Below are positions 34,989-44,883 of a stretch of DNA of 64,000 bases, one piece after another. The position numbers and the translations under genes were made by a program. Within the stretch, counting starts at the first letter, position 1. Each line of letters begins with the position of its first letter. Source of the stretch: Nitrosococcus wardiae. GTDB lineage: Bacteria; Pseudomonadota; Gammaproteobacteria; Nitrosococcales; Nitrosococcaceae. The stretch is from assembly GCF_004421105.1 (NCBI RefSeq), contig NZ_CP038033.1, positions 3,367,659-3,431,658 of the forward strand. Reading direction: 5' to 3'. The notes below the pieces were generated by a model. The model had not been told where the DNA came from, did not search any database, and worked only from the letters and a program-made list of their open reading frames with translations.

Positions 34989-37900
34989 TTACTCCCGCAG
35001 GGACAAAAGATCGGTATTTCCTCCCACCGCCGCCGTATTAATACTCGTCGAGCGCTCAGTGGCAAAGCGCAATAGATAATGGGGGCCACCGGCCTTAGGC
35101 CCCGTCCCCGAAAGGCCCTCTCCCCCAAAGGGTTGCACGCCTACTACGGCACCGATCATATTGCGATTGACATAAACGTTGCCCACTTGAACTCGGTTTT
35201 GGATATAACGAACCGTTTCATCCACTCGGCTATGAATTCCCAGGGTTAAGCCATATCCGGTCCGGTTAATGGAATCAATCACTTCATTGAGCTGCTGGGA
35301 TGAATAGCGGATAACATGCAAAATAGGGCCAAAAACCTCACCCGTCAGTTGGGTCAAACTCTCCAGTTCATAGATCCGAGGCGCAAAGAAACAACCCTTT
35401 GGAGTATCTTCAGGCAACGATAAGCGGTAAAGCAAGCGCGCTTCCTGGTCCATTCGTTGGCAGTGGGCTTCGAGGCGTGCTTTGGCTTGCTCATCGATGA
35501 GAGGACCTATATCGGTTTCAATCCGTCCCGGATCACCTATTCTTAGCTCCTCCATGGCGCCCATCAGCATTTCTAATATAAGATCGGCCACCTCTTCTTG
35601 GAGAAACAACACCCGCAAGGCCGAACAGCGTTGACCGGCACTATTGAAGGCTGAACTCATGACATCCACCACCACCTGTTCCGGCAAGGCGGAGCTGTCC
35701 ACGATCATGGCATTCTGGCCGCCGGTCTCGGCAATGAGCGGCACTATGGGCCCCTCACGCTCCGCCAATATCCGGTTAATGGCATGGGCAGTCTCGGTTG
35801 AACCCGTAAAGGCAACGCCACTAACCCGGGGATCGGCCACTAAAGCCTGGCCTACTGCCGGACCTTCCCCTGGCAGGAGGTGTAAAACCCGGGATGGAAC
35901 ACCCGCCTCATGTAACCATTGGATCACCAACGCTGCGATTAGGGAGGTCTGCTCAGCAGGTTTGGCAATCACTGTATTTCCCGCCGCCAATGCAGCCGCC
36001 ACCTGGCCGGTGAAAATGGCCAGAGGAAAATTCCAAGGACTGATACAAACAAATACACCGCGCCCATGAAGGGCTAACTCATTATATTCACCCGTGGGCC
36101 CTGGTAATCTCTTGGGTATAGCAAAGTGCCGACGGGCCTCAGCAGCATAATAACGACACGCATCCACCGCCTCTCGCACTTCAGAGAGGGAGTCGGGAAT
36201 ACTCCTGCCCCCTTCGCGAATACACAAGGCCATCAGCTCAACTTGGCGCTCCTCAAGTAAATTAGCCGCCTGTTCCAAGCACTCGGCCCGCCCGAGAACA
36301 GAGGTGGCATCCCAGCCAGGGGCAACGGAGGTGGCTTCAGCCAAGGCTTCAGTAGTAGCTTTGTGATCGGCTTCAATCACCGTCCCCACTACTCGCCGCC
36401 GATCACTAGGATCTCGCACCACTCGCCCATTGCCCTCTCTCGCCTCGCCACTGATAAGAGGCGACGCCTGCCTTTGCCGCCCCATGGCAGAGGCAAGTTC
36501 AGCCATTAAGCGATCCAGGGTGGTCGGATCATTTAGATTAATTCCCAGAGAATTACGCCGGAATCTTCCATAAAGATGAGGTGGCAAGGGAATCCGGGGG
36601 TGGGGTATAGAGGACAGGGTACGAACGTGCTTAGCCGGATCGGCCACCATCTGCTCAAGGGGTACTTTTTCATCCTCAATCCGGTTGACAAAAGAGGTAT
36701 TAGCGCCATTTTCCAGCAGCCGCCGCACCAGGTAAGGTAAAAGGTCTTTATAACCTCCCACGGGGGCATAAACTCGGCAAGGAACCTGAATTCCTTGTTC
36801 TCGCAAGGCGTTATAAAGGAGTTCTCCCATGCCATGTAAGCGCTGAAATTCGAAACCTTGCTGCTCCCCCGCCACCTCCAATACCCAGGCCACAGTATGG
36901 GCATTATGGGAGGCCAATTGAGGATATAAGGCATCGCGGGCATTGAGCAGTCGGCGGGCCAGAGCAAGGAAAGAAATATCTGTATTGGCCTTTCGGGTAA
37001 AAACCGGGTAGCCTGGTAATCCCTGTTCCTGGGCGCGCTTGATCTCCGTATCCCAGTAGGCGCCTTTGACCAAACGCACCGGAATACGCCGACCTTCCTT
37101 TCGGGCGAGATCCAGCAAATACTCCAAGGCTGGTACTGCCCGCTTTTGGTAAGCTTGTAGCGCCAGACCGAAGCCTTCCCATTTCTTTAGGGAGGGATCG
37201 CGGAATACAGCTTCAAAGACATCTAGCATCAATTCCAAACGATCACTCTCTTCCGCATCCAAGGTTAACCCGACGCCGGCAGCACAAGCTTCACGGGCTA
37301 ACGACAACACCCGAGGTACCAACTCCGCTTGCACCCTTTTTCGTTGGGAAAAAGTATAACGGGGGTGTAGCGCCGAAAGCTTGACAGAAATTCCTACCGA
37401 CTCCCGGCCCTGTTGATCTTGTCCTACCTGAGTCAGGGCGGCAATTCCATGCCGATAGGCACGATAATATTGCTCAACACGGGCTTGAGTGAGGGCAACT
37501 TCACCCAACATATCAAAGGAGTAGCGTTCATTCCCCCGACGCTGCGTCAGGGCGTCCTCAATGGTAGGCGCGATAATGAATTGGCCACTAATAATGCGCA
37601 TGGCTTGCCGGAGGGCTAACCGCACTAAGGATTCCCCTCCACGCTTCACCAAACGTTTAAGAACGCCCCTGCCATCATCAAGCAAGCGCGTTTCCAAACG
37701 CACCAGACGCCCAGTTAGCATCAACCCCCAGGTAGAGGCATTGACAAAGAGCGAATGGCTATGTCCAAGATGCTTGCTCCACTCGCCCTTGGTGAGTTTG
37801 TCATGGATAAGCCGGTCCGCATTCTCATCATCGGGGATCCGCAATAGGGCCTCGGCCAAGCACATAAGTACGACCCCTTCCTCGGTGGAGAGGTCATATT

Positions 37901-38117
37901 CATGGAGAAAAGCATCTAATCCTCCATGGCGATGACGCCTCTCGCGCACTAACTGCACCCATTGACTTGCCCGCTGCTTCACTCGCTCACTGGCCTCCTG
38001 GTCCAACTCCGCCTCACGCAATAGGGACTGAATCCAGACGGTTTCATCGGCGAGATAGGCCGCGCTGATAGCCGCCCGGGGCGAGCTTGGGGAGGGTAAT
38101 TCAATACCAGAAATCAT
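34989..38117 (-). CDS. putA: Bifunctional proline dehydrogenase / glutamate-semialdehyde dehydrogenase PutA
   Basis: PutA oxidises proline to pyrroline-5-carboxylate (FAD, N-terminal) and then glutamate semialdehyde to glutamate (NAD, C-terminal). The 1042-residue chain shows the proline dehydrogenase barrel (about 90-480; VSVKLSALHPRY, RLVKGAYWD, ATHNAHT-like ASHNAHT) and the aldehyde dehydrogenase domain (about 530-1010; ISPWNFPLAIF, catalytic Cys in NSAGQRCSALRV, Glu in IAETGGQNAM). It lacks the N-terminal ribbon-helix-helix DNA-binding domain of E. coli PutA, so it is not its own repressor. Neighbouring arginase and ornithine aminotransferase genes feed the same semialdehyde. Confidence 0.97.
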   Translation of the reverse strand: MISGIELPSPSSPRAAISAAYLADETVWIQSLLREAELDQEASERVKQRASQWVQLVRERRHRHGGLDAFLHEYDLSTEEGVVLMCLAEALLRIPDDENADRLIHDKLTKGEWSKHLGHSHSLFVNASTWGLMLTGRLVRLETRLLDDGRGVLKRLVKRGGESLVRLALRQAMRIISGQFIIAPTIEDALTQRRGNERYSFDMLGEVALTQARVEQYYRAYRHGIAALTQVGQDQQGRESVGISVKLSALHPRYTFSQRKRVQAELVPRVLSLAREACAAGVGLTLDAEESDRLELMLDVFEAVFRDPSLKKWEGFGLALQAYQKRAVPALEYLLDLARKEGRRIPVRLVKGAYWDTEIKRAQEQGLPGYPVFTRKANTDISFLALARRLLNARDALYPQLASHNAHTVAWVLEVAGEQQGFEFQRLHGMGELLYNALREQGIQVPCRVYAPVGGYKDLLPYLVRRLLENGANTSFVNRIEDEKVPLEQMVADPAKHVRTLSSIPHPRIPLPPHLYGRFRRNSLGINLNDPTTLDRLMAELASAMGRQRQASPLISGEAREGNGRVVRDPSDRRRVVGTVIEADHKATTEALAEATSVAPGWDATSVLGRAECLEQAANLLEERQVELMALCIREGGRSIPDSLSEVREAVDACRYYAAEARRHFAIPKRLPGPTGEYNELALHGRGVFVCISPWNFPLAIFTGQVAAALAAGNTVIAKPAEQTSLIAALVIQWLHEAGVPSRVLHLLPGEGPAVGQALVADPRVSGVAFTGSTETAHAINRILAEREGPIVPLIAETGGQNAMIVDSSALPEQVVVDVMSSAFNSAGQRCSALRVLFLQEEVADLILEMLMGAMEELRIGDPGRIETDIGPLIDEQAKARLEAHCQRMDQEARLLYRLSLPEDTPKGCFFAPRIYELESLTQLTGEVFGPILHVIRYSSQQLNEVIDSINRTGYGLTLGIHSRVDETVRYIQNRVQVGNVYVNRNMIGAVVGVQPFGGEGLSGTGPKAGGPHYLLRFATERSTSINTAAVGGNTDLLSLRE

Positions 38118-38337
38118 GAGCTTCCTCGCTTTTTATAAGGGTTCCCATTTAATTAAGTAGGATGGATTAAGGCGTATTAGCGCCGTACCCATCAAAAATT
38201 TAGCGCTTAATCGTGGAACTCTCTTTCAGGCTTGATTTGCCCTTCGCTGCAAGTAAGGTTTCCCCGCAGCTTCTCTGTAAATATAGTTCAGGAAAGGGGT
38301 TCTTAACGGCTAGAGATGAAATAGAGATCGGAGGCTT

Positions 38338-39345
38338 TCAGCCTCCAATGCGTGACATTTCGACCTTATCGAAAGAAACGGTTGCTGCACTGCGTAACTC
38401 TGAATAGCGGTCATTGCGGCGCCACCAGATGAGCTTGAGGAAAGCCGCAAGATCCGCATCGGAACAACCATTGCGCAGCCGCCGCCGCAGATCATAGCTG
38501 CGGCTCCCAAACAAGCAGGTATAAAGCTGGCCATCGGCAGCAAGCCGGGCCCGGGTACAGTCCCGGCAAAAGGGCTGGGTTACCGAGGCAATGATCCCAA
38601 TTTCTCCCCCGCCATCACCATAGCGGTAACGGGTAGCCACCTCTTCAGGATAAGGGGAAGCGATCCGTTCTAGGGGCCAGTGGGCACCGATTTGGTCAAT
38701 TATCTCTTGGGCAGAGACAACTTCTTCCCAGCGCCAATCATTCGTGTGACCCACATCCATGTATTCAATAAAACGGACAGTATGCCCACTATGCCGAAAA
38801 TAGCGGGCCATAGGCACAATATCCTGATCATTCACGCCCCGTTTAACAACCATATTGACTTTGATCGGCATGAGCCCGGCTTTGGTGGCCGCCTCGATCC
38901 CCTCTAACACCTGGGCTAGAGGAAATTTAACATCATTCATGGCCATAAAAGTGGTTTCATCTAAGGAGTCCAGACTTATCGTCACCCGCTTTAGACCGGC
39001 CTCCTTCAGCCTCTCTGCTCGAGAAGCTAGCAAAGAGCCATTGGTCGTCAGAGTCAGGTCTTGTAGCTCCTCAATGGACGCCAGCATCCGGATCAACTGC
39101 TCTAATTCCTGGCGGAGCAAAGGCTCGCCCCCTGTAAGCCGAACTTTCTCAACACCGAGAGAGGCAAAGATCCGCACCAGACGGCTTATTTCTTCAAAAG
39201 TCAGTAACTCATTACGGGGCAAAAAGGCCCACTTTCGACCATAGATCTCCTTGGGCATGCAATAAGGACAGCGAAAGTTACAGCGGTCAGTCACAGAGAC
39301 CCGCAAATCCCGTAAAGGACGATGGAAGGTATCGACAACTGCCAA
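38338..39345 (-). CDS. moaA: GTP 3',8-cyclase MoaA
   Basis: MoaA, with MoaC, makes cyclic pyranopterin monophosphate, the first molybdenum-cofactor intermediate. The 335-residue radical-SAM enzyme has the N-terminal cluster motif CNFRCPYCM, the second [4Fe-4S] site (FCRDCTRARL and LYTCLFG) and the conserved C-terminal Gly-Gly. Length is standard. No other mo gene is adjacent. The 220-bp gap to putA holds a degraded palindromic-looking stretch (38160-38215) but no gene. Confidence 0.96.
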   Translation of the reverse strand: MAVVDTFHRPLRDLRVSVTDRCNFRCPYCMPKEIYGRKWAFLPRNELLTFEEISRLVRIFASLGVEKVRLTGGEPLLRQELEQLIRMLASIEELQDLTLTTNGSLLASRAERLKEAGLKRVTISLDSLDETTFMAMNDVKFPLAQVLEGIEAATKAGLMPIKVNMVVKRGVNDQDIVPMARYFRHSGHTVRFIEYMDVGHTNDWRWEEVVSAQEIIDQIGAHWPLERIASPYPEEVATRYRYGDGGGEIGIIASVTQPFCRDCTRARLAADGQLYTCLFGSRSYDLRRRLRNGCSDADLAAFLKLIWWRRNDRYSELRSAATVSFDKVEMSRIGG

Positions 39346-39404
39346 GGGCTTGCTTCCTTAACTCAAAGCCGTTTAGTGAGGAAAAGTAAAATTTTTGAGA
39401 TAGG

Positions 39405-39866
39405 TTAGGGAGAAAACACGCCTACCTCTCCAGGCTTTCGTAACATCTTATTAATCTCACCTTGATGGATCTCCTCCTCTGAGATCAATCGCCGTGCATA
39501 TTCTTCAAGAAAAACTGAACGATCTTTTACCAAACTCAACAATTCAAAATAGACCTTGAGGGTAGCCTTTTCATGCTCTAGGGATTCTCTCAAAATAGCC
39601 CCAATATCATGATTGTGAGTCTCCAACAAGGGACCAATCCCCAGGGAAGGATGACCACCAAGATGGGTAATTATTTCCCCTGCTTCATGGGCATGGGCAA
39701 GGCCCTCTTCCGCTTCTTTGCGCAACCAGGAGACAATAGGTATCCGGCTATAGCCAAAAACCATAAACGAGTAATGGGTATAACGCACCACTCCCGCTAG
39801 CTCCATCTCCAGGATCTGATTGAGCTTGGCGATAACCGCCTCAGTATCAATATTTTCGTTACTCAT
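39405..39866 (-). CDS. bfr: Bacterioferritin-like ferritin-fold protein
   Basis: The 153-residue four-helix protein carries the ferroxidase pattern: Glu in MELAGVVRYTHY, EEGLAHAHEAGE, and SEEEIHQGEI near the end. It stores iron or binds it as a small ferritin-like cage. The Met that binds haem in classical bacterioferritin (near residue 52) falls in a different context here, so a bacterioferritin-like protein without haem is possible. Single gene, separated from dodecin by 99 nt. The bfd gene at 18.6 kb may supply its reductant. Confidence 0.85.
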   Translation of the reverse strand: MSNENIDTEAVIAKLNQILEMELAGVVRYTHYSFMVFGYSRIPIVSWLRKEAEEGLAHAHEAGEIITHLGGHPSLGIGPLLETHNHDIGAILRESLEHEKATLKVYFELLSLVKDRSVFLEEYARRLISEEEIHQGEINKMLRKPGEVGVFSP

Positions 39867-39965
39867 AACGAGCCTCGCTAATTGCCCTTGTCTCGCTTCG
39901 GTCCGTCTCTCAAATGCTCACTGACTCCTCGATGCTCCTTGCCTCCAAGGTCGATAAGATCCAAA

Positions 39966-40178
39966 TTACCCGTCAATTCTGAACCCTACCTTCAAGCTCA
40001 CCTGCCAATGCTTGATCTGCCCCTTATCATCAATCTCACCCCGGGTCTCGGCCAACTCAAACCAACGTAGGTTATGAAGGGTTTTCGAAGCTTTATTTAG
40101 CGCCTGTTGTACGGCATCCTCGATACTTTGGGTAGAGCTCCCGGTCAACTCTATCTTTTTATAGACATGATCTGACAT
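39966..40178 (-). CDS. Dodecin, flavin-binding protein
   Basis: The 70-residue protein matches dodecins along its length: VYKKIELTGSSTQSIEDAV, the flavin-stacking Trp in LRWFE, and the strand KHWQVSLKVGFRI. Dodecins form hollow twelve-subunit shells that store or buffer flavin (FMN, riboflavin or FAD). It stands alone with a GGGGG-rich ribosome-binding region upstream. Confidence 0.95.
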   Translation of the reverse strand: MSDHVYKKIELTGSSTQSIEDAVQQALNKASKTLHNLRWFELAETRGEIDDKGQIKHWQVSLKVGFRIDG

Positions 40179-40289
40179 AGAAATTTCCCCCTTACTTTAT
40201 GAATATCTAGGCGTTCACCTAGGGCACCGTCATCAGTTTAGACTTGCCCCCCCTGATAGGGTAGGCAATAGCCAGCCATTCTGCCAAAT

Positions 40290-40823
40290 TTAACGTCCGC
40301 CCGGCACCGCATTCAACCTTGTGCTTCTCTTCTGGAGCGTGGCTAAATCCAACACCCCTTTCTCTTGAAAAGGAAAATCGGACTGCCCAAAGCCTAAGGT
40401 GCGGGCCAGGTGTAATCGTCCAGCGATTTTGTAACTCAGCTTCTCTTGGCCTTGAAGGAAGAGAACCTGTTGAAGTAGGCTGATAAGGGTGGTTGTCGCC
40501 CGCACCTCCACCTCAGCACTGCCAAAACGAGGTACGGCAAGGAATTGGTTACTTAACCCCTGGGCAAGGGAATGTCCATTCAAAATAAGTTCTATATCAA
40601 TCCCATTAATGGGCAGGGCGGTATCATTGGGATTATCGATGCGTAAGCGCAGTAAAAAAGTCTGCGCCAGCATGCTCGCTTCTTGGAACTGGAGATGAGT
40701 GAGATAGACCCGTGGTCGTTCATAGTTTGGAAGGGTGGCACAGGCCATCAACGCTAAACTCAAAAGAGCAAGTACTCCCCACCTGGGGTCTAAAATTGTT
40801 TTAATGAAATTAATTTTTGGCAA
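40290..40823 (-). CDS. LEA type 2 / WHy-domain lipoprotein
   Basis: The 177-residue protein has a lipoprotein signal peptide with LMAC at the lipobox (Cys near 28), followed by a WHy/LEA-14-like domain of beta strands, seen as FLLRLRIDNPNDTALPINGIDI. Such domains are tied to desiccation or stress tolerance in plants and some bacteria; the role here is not known. It follows the arginine operon by 15 nt on the same strand and may be co-transcribed with it. Confidence 0.85.
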   Translation of the reverse strand: MPKINFIKTILDPRWGVLALLSLALMACATLPNYERPRVYLTHLQFQEASMLAQTFLLRLRIDNPNDTALPINGIDIELILNGHSLAQGLSNQFLAVPRFGSAEVEVRATTTLISLLQQVLFLQGQEKLSYKIAGRLHLARTLGFGQSDFPFQEKGVLDLATLQKRSTRLNAVPGGR

Positions 40824-40838
40824 CCTACTTCCTAACCA

Positions 40839-42359
40839 TTAAGAGATATCGAAGCGAATCCCTTGGGCCAAAGGCAATTCCGTGCCCCAATTGAGGGTAT
40901 TGGTCTGCCGCCGCATGTAGTTTCGCCAAGCATCAGAGCCTGCCTCCCGGCCCCCGCCGGTTTCCTTTTCGCCCCCAAAAGCCCCCCCAATTTCAGCCCC
41001 TGAGGTCCCAATATTAATATTGGCGATACCACAATCGCTGCCACAGTGGGAAAGAAACTGTTCTGCATGCCGGAGATTATTGGTAAACAAGGAGGAGGAA
41101 AATCCTTGGGGGACAGCATTGTTAAGTTCAATGGCCTCATCCAGGGTTTTAAAGGGGATCAAATAGAGGATGGGCGCAAAGGTCTCCTGCTGCACAATCT
41201 CCCAATGATTCTCAGCCCGGACTAAGGTAGGCTCGACAAAATATCCAGTTCTCTGGAGCACCTGGCCGCCGTAGAGAATCTCAGCTCCCTGGTGCTTAAG
41301 CGCTTCAATGGCATGGTTAAATCGGGCCACGGCCCCCCTATCAATCAGGGGCCCCACTAAGGTCTTTTTATCGAGGGGATCCCCAATGGGAAGCTGGGGG
41401 TAAACATGAACGAGCCGAGAAATTAATTCCTCATAGCGGCTTTGGTGAACGATAAGACGCCGCGTGGTGGTGCAACGTTGCCCCGCCGTGCCTACCGCCC
41501 CAAAGACCACCGCCGGCACGGCTAAATTAAGATCAGCCGTTTCATCCACAATCACTGCATTATTGCCAGAGAGTTCCAGCAGGCTCCGTCCCAACCGTGA
41601 GGCCACCAACTCACCCACTCGCCGCCCGACCTCGGTTGAGCCAGTGAAGGAGATCAAGGGAAGCCGTGAATCTTGCACCAAACTCTCGGCAAGTTGATTA
41701 TCATCGGTGACCAAAAGGTTAAACACCCCTGGATAACCGACCTCTTCCATCACTTGGTTGCAAAGGTGCTGCACCGCCACTGCCGTTAAAGGCACCTTGG
41801 GTGAAGGCTTCCAAATCACCGTATTGCCACAGATGGCGGCAATCAGAGCATTCCAAGCCCACACTGCGACCGGGAAATTAAAAGCAGTAATCAAGCCAAC
41901 CACCCCTAAGGGGTGCCATTGTTCATACATGCGGTGGCGGAAACGTTCCGAGTGCATCGTCTTGCCATAGAGCATCCGCGACTGGCCCACGGCGAAATCC
42001 GCCATATCAATCATTTCCTGCACTTCCCCATCCCCTTCTTCCTTGATCTTGCCAGTCTCCAAGCTCACCAGGCTACCCAACAGATCCTTATGGGCCCGCA
42101 GGGACTCCCCCAACCGACGCACCAACTCCCCCCGTACCGGAGCGGGGACGGTACGCCAGGTTATGAAGCTCTCCTGGGAGGTGTTAATCAGGGTTTCCAT
42201 ATTGGAGGAGGTCGCTCCCCCGACACTGGCGATCCGCTGCCCAGTCGCCGGATTGATGGAATCAATTCCCCGCTTGGTCTCCTTTCCAGACCAACATCCC
42301 GGTCCCCAACAAACTCCTGGATTGAAATCTTCTAGGCCTAGATCCTTAAGTAATTTCAT
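40839..42359 (-). CDS. ALDH7-family semialdehyde dehydrogenase
   Basis: The 506-residue NAD(P) enzyme has the ALDH core: ITAFNFPVAVWAW, SFTGSTEVGRR, Glu in LELSGNNAVIV and the catalytic Cys in GTAGQRCTTTRR. The motif set is that of ALDH7 (antiquitin / AmaB), which oxidises L-2-aminoadipate 6-semialdehyde in lysine breakdown. In this operon, directly after ornithine aminotransferase, it might instead or also oxidise glutamate 5-semialdehyde. Its ATG (42359) overlaps the stop of the preceding gene as ATGA, showing translational coupling; the longer upstream open frame is therefore not the start. Confidence 0.93.
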   Translation of the reverse strand: MKLLKDLGLEDFNPGVCWGPGCWSGKETKRGIDSINPATGQRIASVGGATSSNMETLINTSQESFITWRTVPAPVRGELVRRLGESLRAHKDLLGSLVSLETGKIKEEGDGEVQEMIDMADFAVGQSRMLYGKTMHSERFRHRMYEQWHPLGVVGLITAFNFPVAVWAWNALIAAICGNTVIWKPSPKVPLTAVAVQHLCNQVMEEVGYPGVFNLLVTDDNQLAESLVQDSRLPLISFTGSTEVGRRVGELVASRLGRSLLELSGNNAVIVDETADLNLAVPAVVFGAVGTAGQRCTTTRRLIVHQSRYEELISRLVHVYPQLPIGDPLDKKTLVGPLIDRGAVARFNHAIEALKHQGAEILYGGQVLQRTGYFVEPTLVRAENHWEIVQQETFAPILYLIPFKTLDEAIELNNAVPQGFSSSLFTNNLRHAEQFLSHCGSDCGIANINIGTSGAEIGGAFGGEKETGGGREAGSDAWRNYMRRQTNTLNWGTELPLAQGIRFDIS

Positions 42360-43594
42360 TGTGAACTTACCTTTGTTGTGGAAGCCGGATAGTTTTCTTC
42401 CAGCTCTTGAAAGGTCCGGATAATACACTCCACCGCCCAATGGATTTGCTCCCGGGCAATAGTGAGCGGTGGTGCTAAACGGACCACCACATCATGGGTT
42501 TCTTTGCTTAATAGCCCCCGTTCCATCAAGGCTTCGCAAACGGCTCGCGCCGTCACCCGTTGCGGATCAACTTCAATGCCAATAAACAGGCCTCGACCCC
42601 GGATCTCGCGAATCAGGGGACTTTGCAGCCGGTGAAGCTGTTGTAATAAGTCCTCTCCCAGTTCAGCCGAACGTTCCGGCAAGCGATCTTCAACCAGGAT
42701 CTTGAGAGCTTTCAAAGCTACCGCACAAGCTAAGGGATTACCCCCAAAGGTACTGCCGTGATCTCCGGGCTGAAAAACCCCCATGACTTCCTCCCGGGCC
42801 AGGAATAAAGAGAGGGGTAATAGCCCCCCACCCAGGGCCTTGCCGAGAATGAGGCCATCCGGTTGGACTCCTTCATGCTGGCAGGCAAACAATTTACCGG
42901 TGCGTCCCAACCCGGTCTGAACTTCATCACAGATGAGCAGCACATGATGACGGCGGCAGATCTCGGCACATCCCCGGAGATAACCCTTATCCGGGATAAT
43001 AATACCCCCTTCACCTTGAATCGGCTCTACCAGAAAAGCGGCGGTATGGGGCGTTATTGCTGCCTCCAAGGCTTCCAAGTTATTGTAGGGAATACATTTT
43101 AGACCCGCAGGAAAAGGGCCAAAGCCTTCTCGGTACTGGGCTTCAGAGGAAAGGCCCACAATGGCGATGGTACGTCCATGGAAATTCCCCTCACAGGCGA
43201 GGATTTCCGCCTGCCCTGCCGGGACTCTTTTAACTTGATAGGCCCACTTGCGGGCTGCTTTAAGCGCGGTTTCCACGGCCTCTGCGCCGGTGTTCATGGG
43301 GAGAGCCCGGTCTTGCCCACTCAACTCGCAGGCATACTTTAGCAACGGCCCTAGGCGATCGGTATAAAAGGCCCGGGAAGTCAGGGTCAAGCGCTGGGCC
43401 TGGTGGACGAGAGCCTGGACAAGGCGGGGATCGGCATGGCCATGACCCACTGCGGAATAGGCACTCATCATGTCCAGGTAACGTTTTCCTTCCGTATCCC
43501 AGAGATAGACTCCTTCGCCCCGGGTCAATACCACCGGCAGCGGATGGTAATTATGCGCTGAGTACTGATTTTCCAATTCGATGATAGGGTTCAT
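42356..43594 (-). CDS. rocD: Ornithine aminotransferase
   Basis: RocD converts ornithine and 2-oxoglutarate to glutamate 5-semialdehyde and glutamate. The 412-residue class-III aminotransferase has the PLP-binding GNFHGRT, the CDEVQTGLGRTGK strand and the Schiff-base Lys in LILGKALGGG. The start is ATG 43594 (MNPIIELENQYSAHNYHPL), which matches the family; the longer frame is unlikely. It overlaps the end of arginase by about 44 nt and the start of the aldehyde dehydrogenase by 4 nt. Confidence 0.95.
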   Translation of the reverse strand: MNPIIELENQYSAHNYHPLPVVLTRGEGVYLWDTEGKRYLDMMSAYSAVGHGHADPRLVQALVHQAQRLTLTSRAFYTDRLGPLLKYACELSGQDRALPMNTGAEAVETALKAARKWAYQVKRVPAGQAEILACEGNFHGRTIAIVGLSSEAQYREGFGPFPAGLKCIPYNNLEALEAAITPHTAAFLVEPIQGEGGIIIPDKGYLRGCAEICRRHHVLLICDEVQTGLGRTGKLFACQHEGVQPDGLILGKALGGGLLPLSLFLAREEVMGVFQPGDHGSTFGGNPLACAVALKALKILVEDRLPERSAELGEDLLQQLHRLQSPLIREIRGRGLFIGIEVDPQRVTARAVCEALMERGLLSKETHDVVVRLAPPLTIAREQIHWAVECIIRTFQELEENYPASTTKVSSQ

Positions 43595-44468
43595 GGGCAA
43601 ACCTCTGTGGCGTAAATAGTGAGCACAGCAACTCACCAATAAGGCCGGCCGTCAGGTATCCCTTATCCAGGAAGGGGTTATATTCGGCAATCTCCACTCC
43701 CCTAAAGCGGGGCTCTCCCTGGATCTGTCTCAACAGGGCGATTAATTCCCCCTTGGGGATTCCCCCTAGAACCGGAGTACCCACAGCCGGTGCTTCGTGA
43801 GGATCGATAGCGTCGAGATCAATGCTTACTCCAAATCCTGCAGTCCGGTTCCGTACCCGCTCCAAGGCATCCTGAAATACTTTTTTAAGGCCACGGCGGC
43901 GCACCTCATCCATAAAAAAGACCTTCACCCCTAGCTGTTGCAGCAATAAATACTCCTCCGGCTCAAAGCTGCGTATACCGATAAGCACCACATGCTCTGG
44001 CAAGAACTTGGGCCCCTGGCCGCCAATAGCCGTTAGCCGGGGATCGCCTAAGCCTAGAAGACAAGCCAGGGGCATTCCATGAAGCGCACCACTAGGGCTG
44101 GTTTCCGGCAGGTGACAGTCCATGTGGGCATCTATCCAAATCAACCCCAGGGGTCCCCCCACCTGGGAAACACCACTCCAGGTACCGATGGCGCAGGAGT
44201 GGTCGCCTCCCAAAACGGCGAAGGATTCACCTTTAGCTACCGCATTACCGGTCGCCTGGCTTAACGTCATCGAAAGCGCCTGGACGGCAGTCAGCGCATT
44301 CTCATGGTTCGCCGGAGGTCGTACCGTGAGTTCCCAGGAGGCTGGCACGCCTTGCTGGCGCAGATGAGGGACTAGGCCTTGCTGACGAAGAGACTCGGGA
44401 CCCGCCTCGCAGCGGCGGTCCTTGGCGCCCCAACCGCTTGCGGCACCGATAATAGAAACACTCTTCAT
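43551..44468 (-). CDS. rocF: Arginase
   Basis: Arginase cleaves arginine to ornithine and urea with a binuclear Mn site. The 305-residue protein has the three metal-binding motifs GGDHSCAIG, WIDAHMDCH and SIDLDAIDP. ATG 44468 is chosen since MKSVSIIGAASGWGAKD aligns with the arginase start. It is the first gene of the arginase-aminotransferase-dehydrogenase operon. A C-terminal overlap of about 44 nt with rocD is longer than usual, but both ends agree with family lengths. Confidence 0.95.
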   Translation of the reverse strand: MKSVSIIGAASGWGAKDRRCEAGPESLRQQGLVPHLRQQGVPASWELTVRPPANHENALTAVQALSMTLSQATGNAVAKGESFAVLGGDHSCAIGTWSGVSQVGGPLGLIWIDAHMDCHLPETSPSGALHGMPLACLLGLGDPRLTAIGGQGPKFLPEHVVLIGIRSFEPEEYLLLQQLGVKVFFMDEVRRRGLKKVFQDALERVRNRTAGFGVSIDLDAIDPHEAPAVGTPVLGGIPKGELIALLRQIQGEPRFRGVEIAEYNPFLDKGYLTAGLIGELLCSLFTPQRFAHEPYHRIGKSVLSA

Positions 44469-44523
44469 GGCTCCCACCTTTTTCCATCTTGATGCAGATC
44501 TCCCTGCGCTTAATCTGGATTTT

Positions 44524-44577
44524 TCACCACCAAGACACAAAATTGATTTCTTTGTGCTCTTAGTGCCTTTGTGGTGA
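44524..44577. repeat. Dispersed-type intergenic repeat, CACCAC...GTGGTG
   Basis: TCACCAC (44524-44530) and GTGGTGA (44571-44577) flank AAGACACAAA and TTTGTGCTCTTAGTGCC in a layout seen in many proteobacterial intergenic repeats. It lies in the 415-bp gap between the divergent arginase and DUF1338 genes. That gap also holds one GACAAGTAGCGTGCGC motif near 44714, shared with 63.4 kb, and no ORF that I trust. Confidence 0.5.
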
Positions 44578-44883
44578 TCTCATGAATTATCCCGGTTAAT
44601 ACCTTACTCATCCCATTGGACCCTCTAAACGCTGCTTTTGTTCGGGTAAGTAACTCGGCAAAAATTTTGAGAAAAATGCGGTCAGTTCCGCTTTGCTCAC
44701 GCTCCGAGAAGTCGACAAGTAGCGTGCGCCGTGCGCAGGAAAAGGCCTATACCGGCGGGGATGAGCGCCCAGAGAAATCAACTCCTCAAAAATTTCTCTG
44801 GGAGACTTACTCCAAGTTATGGGAACGCCCGGTGGCTCCTAAAGTCAAAAAGTAAAGGGAATATCTACCTTGAGGACTTGGAA

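Noticed and set aside
44731-44883. N-terminal extension of the DUF1338 gene
   Set aside because: The added residues are basic and low in complexity, derive from a repeat-bearing intergenic stretch, and precede the family start at 44884.
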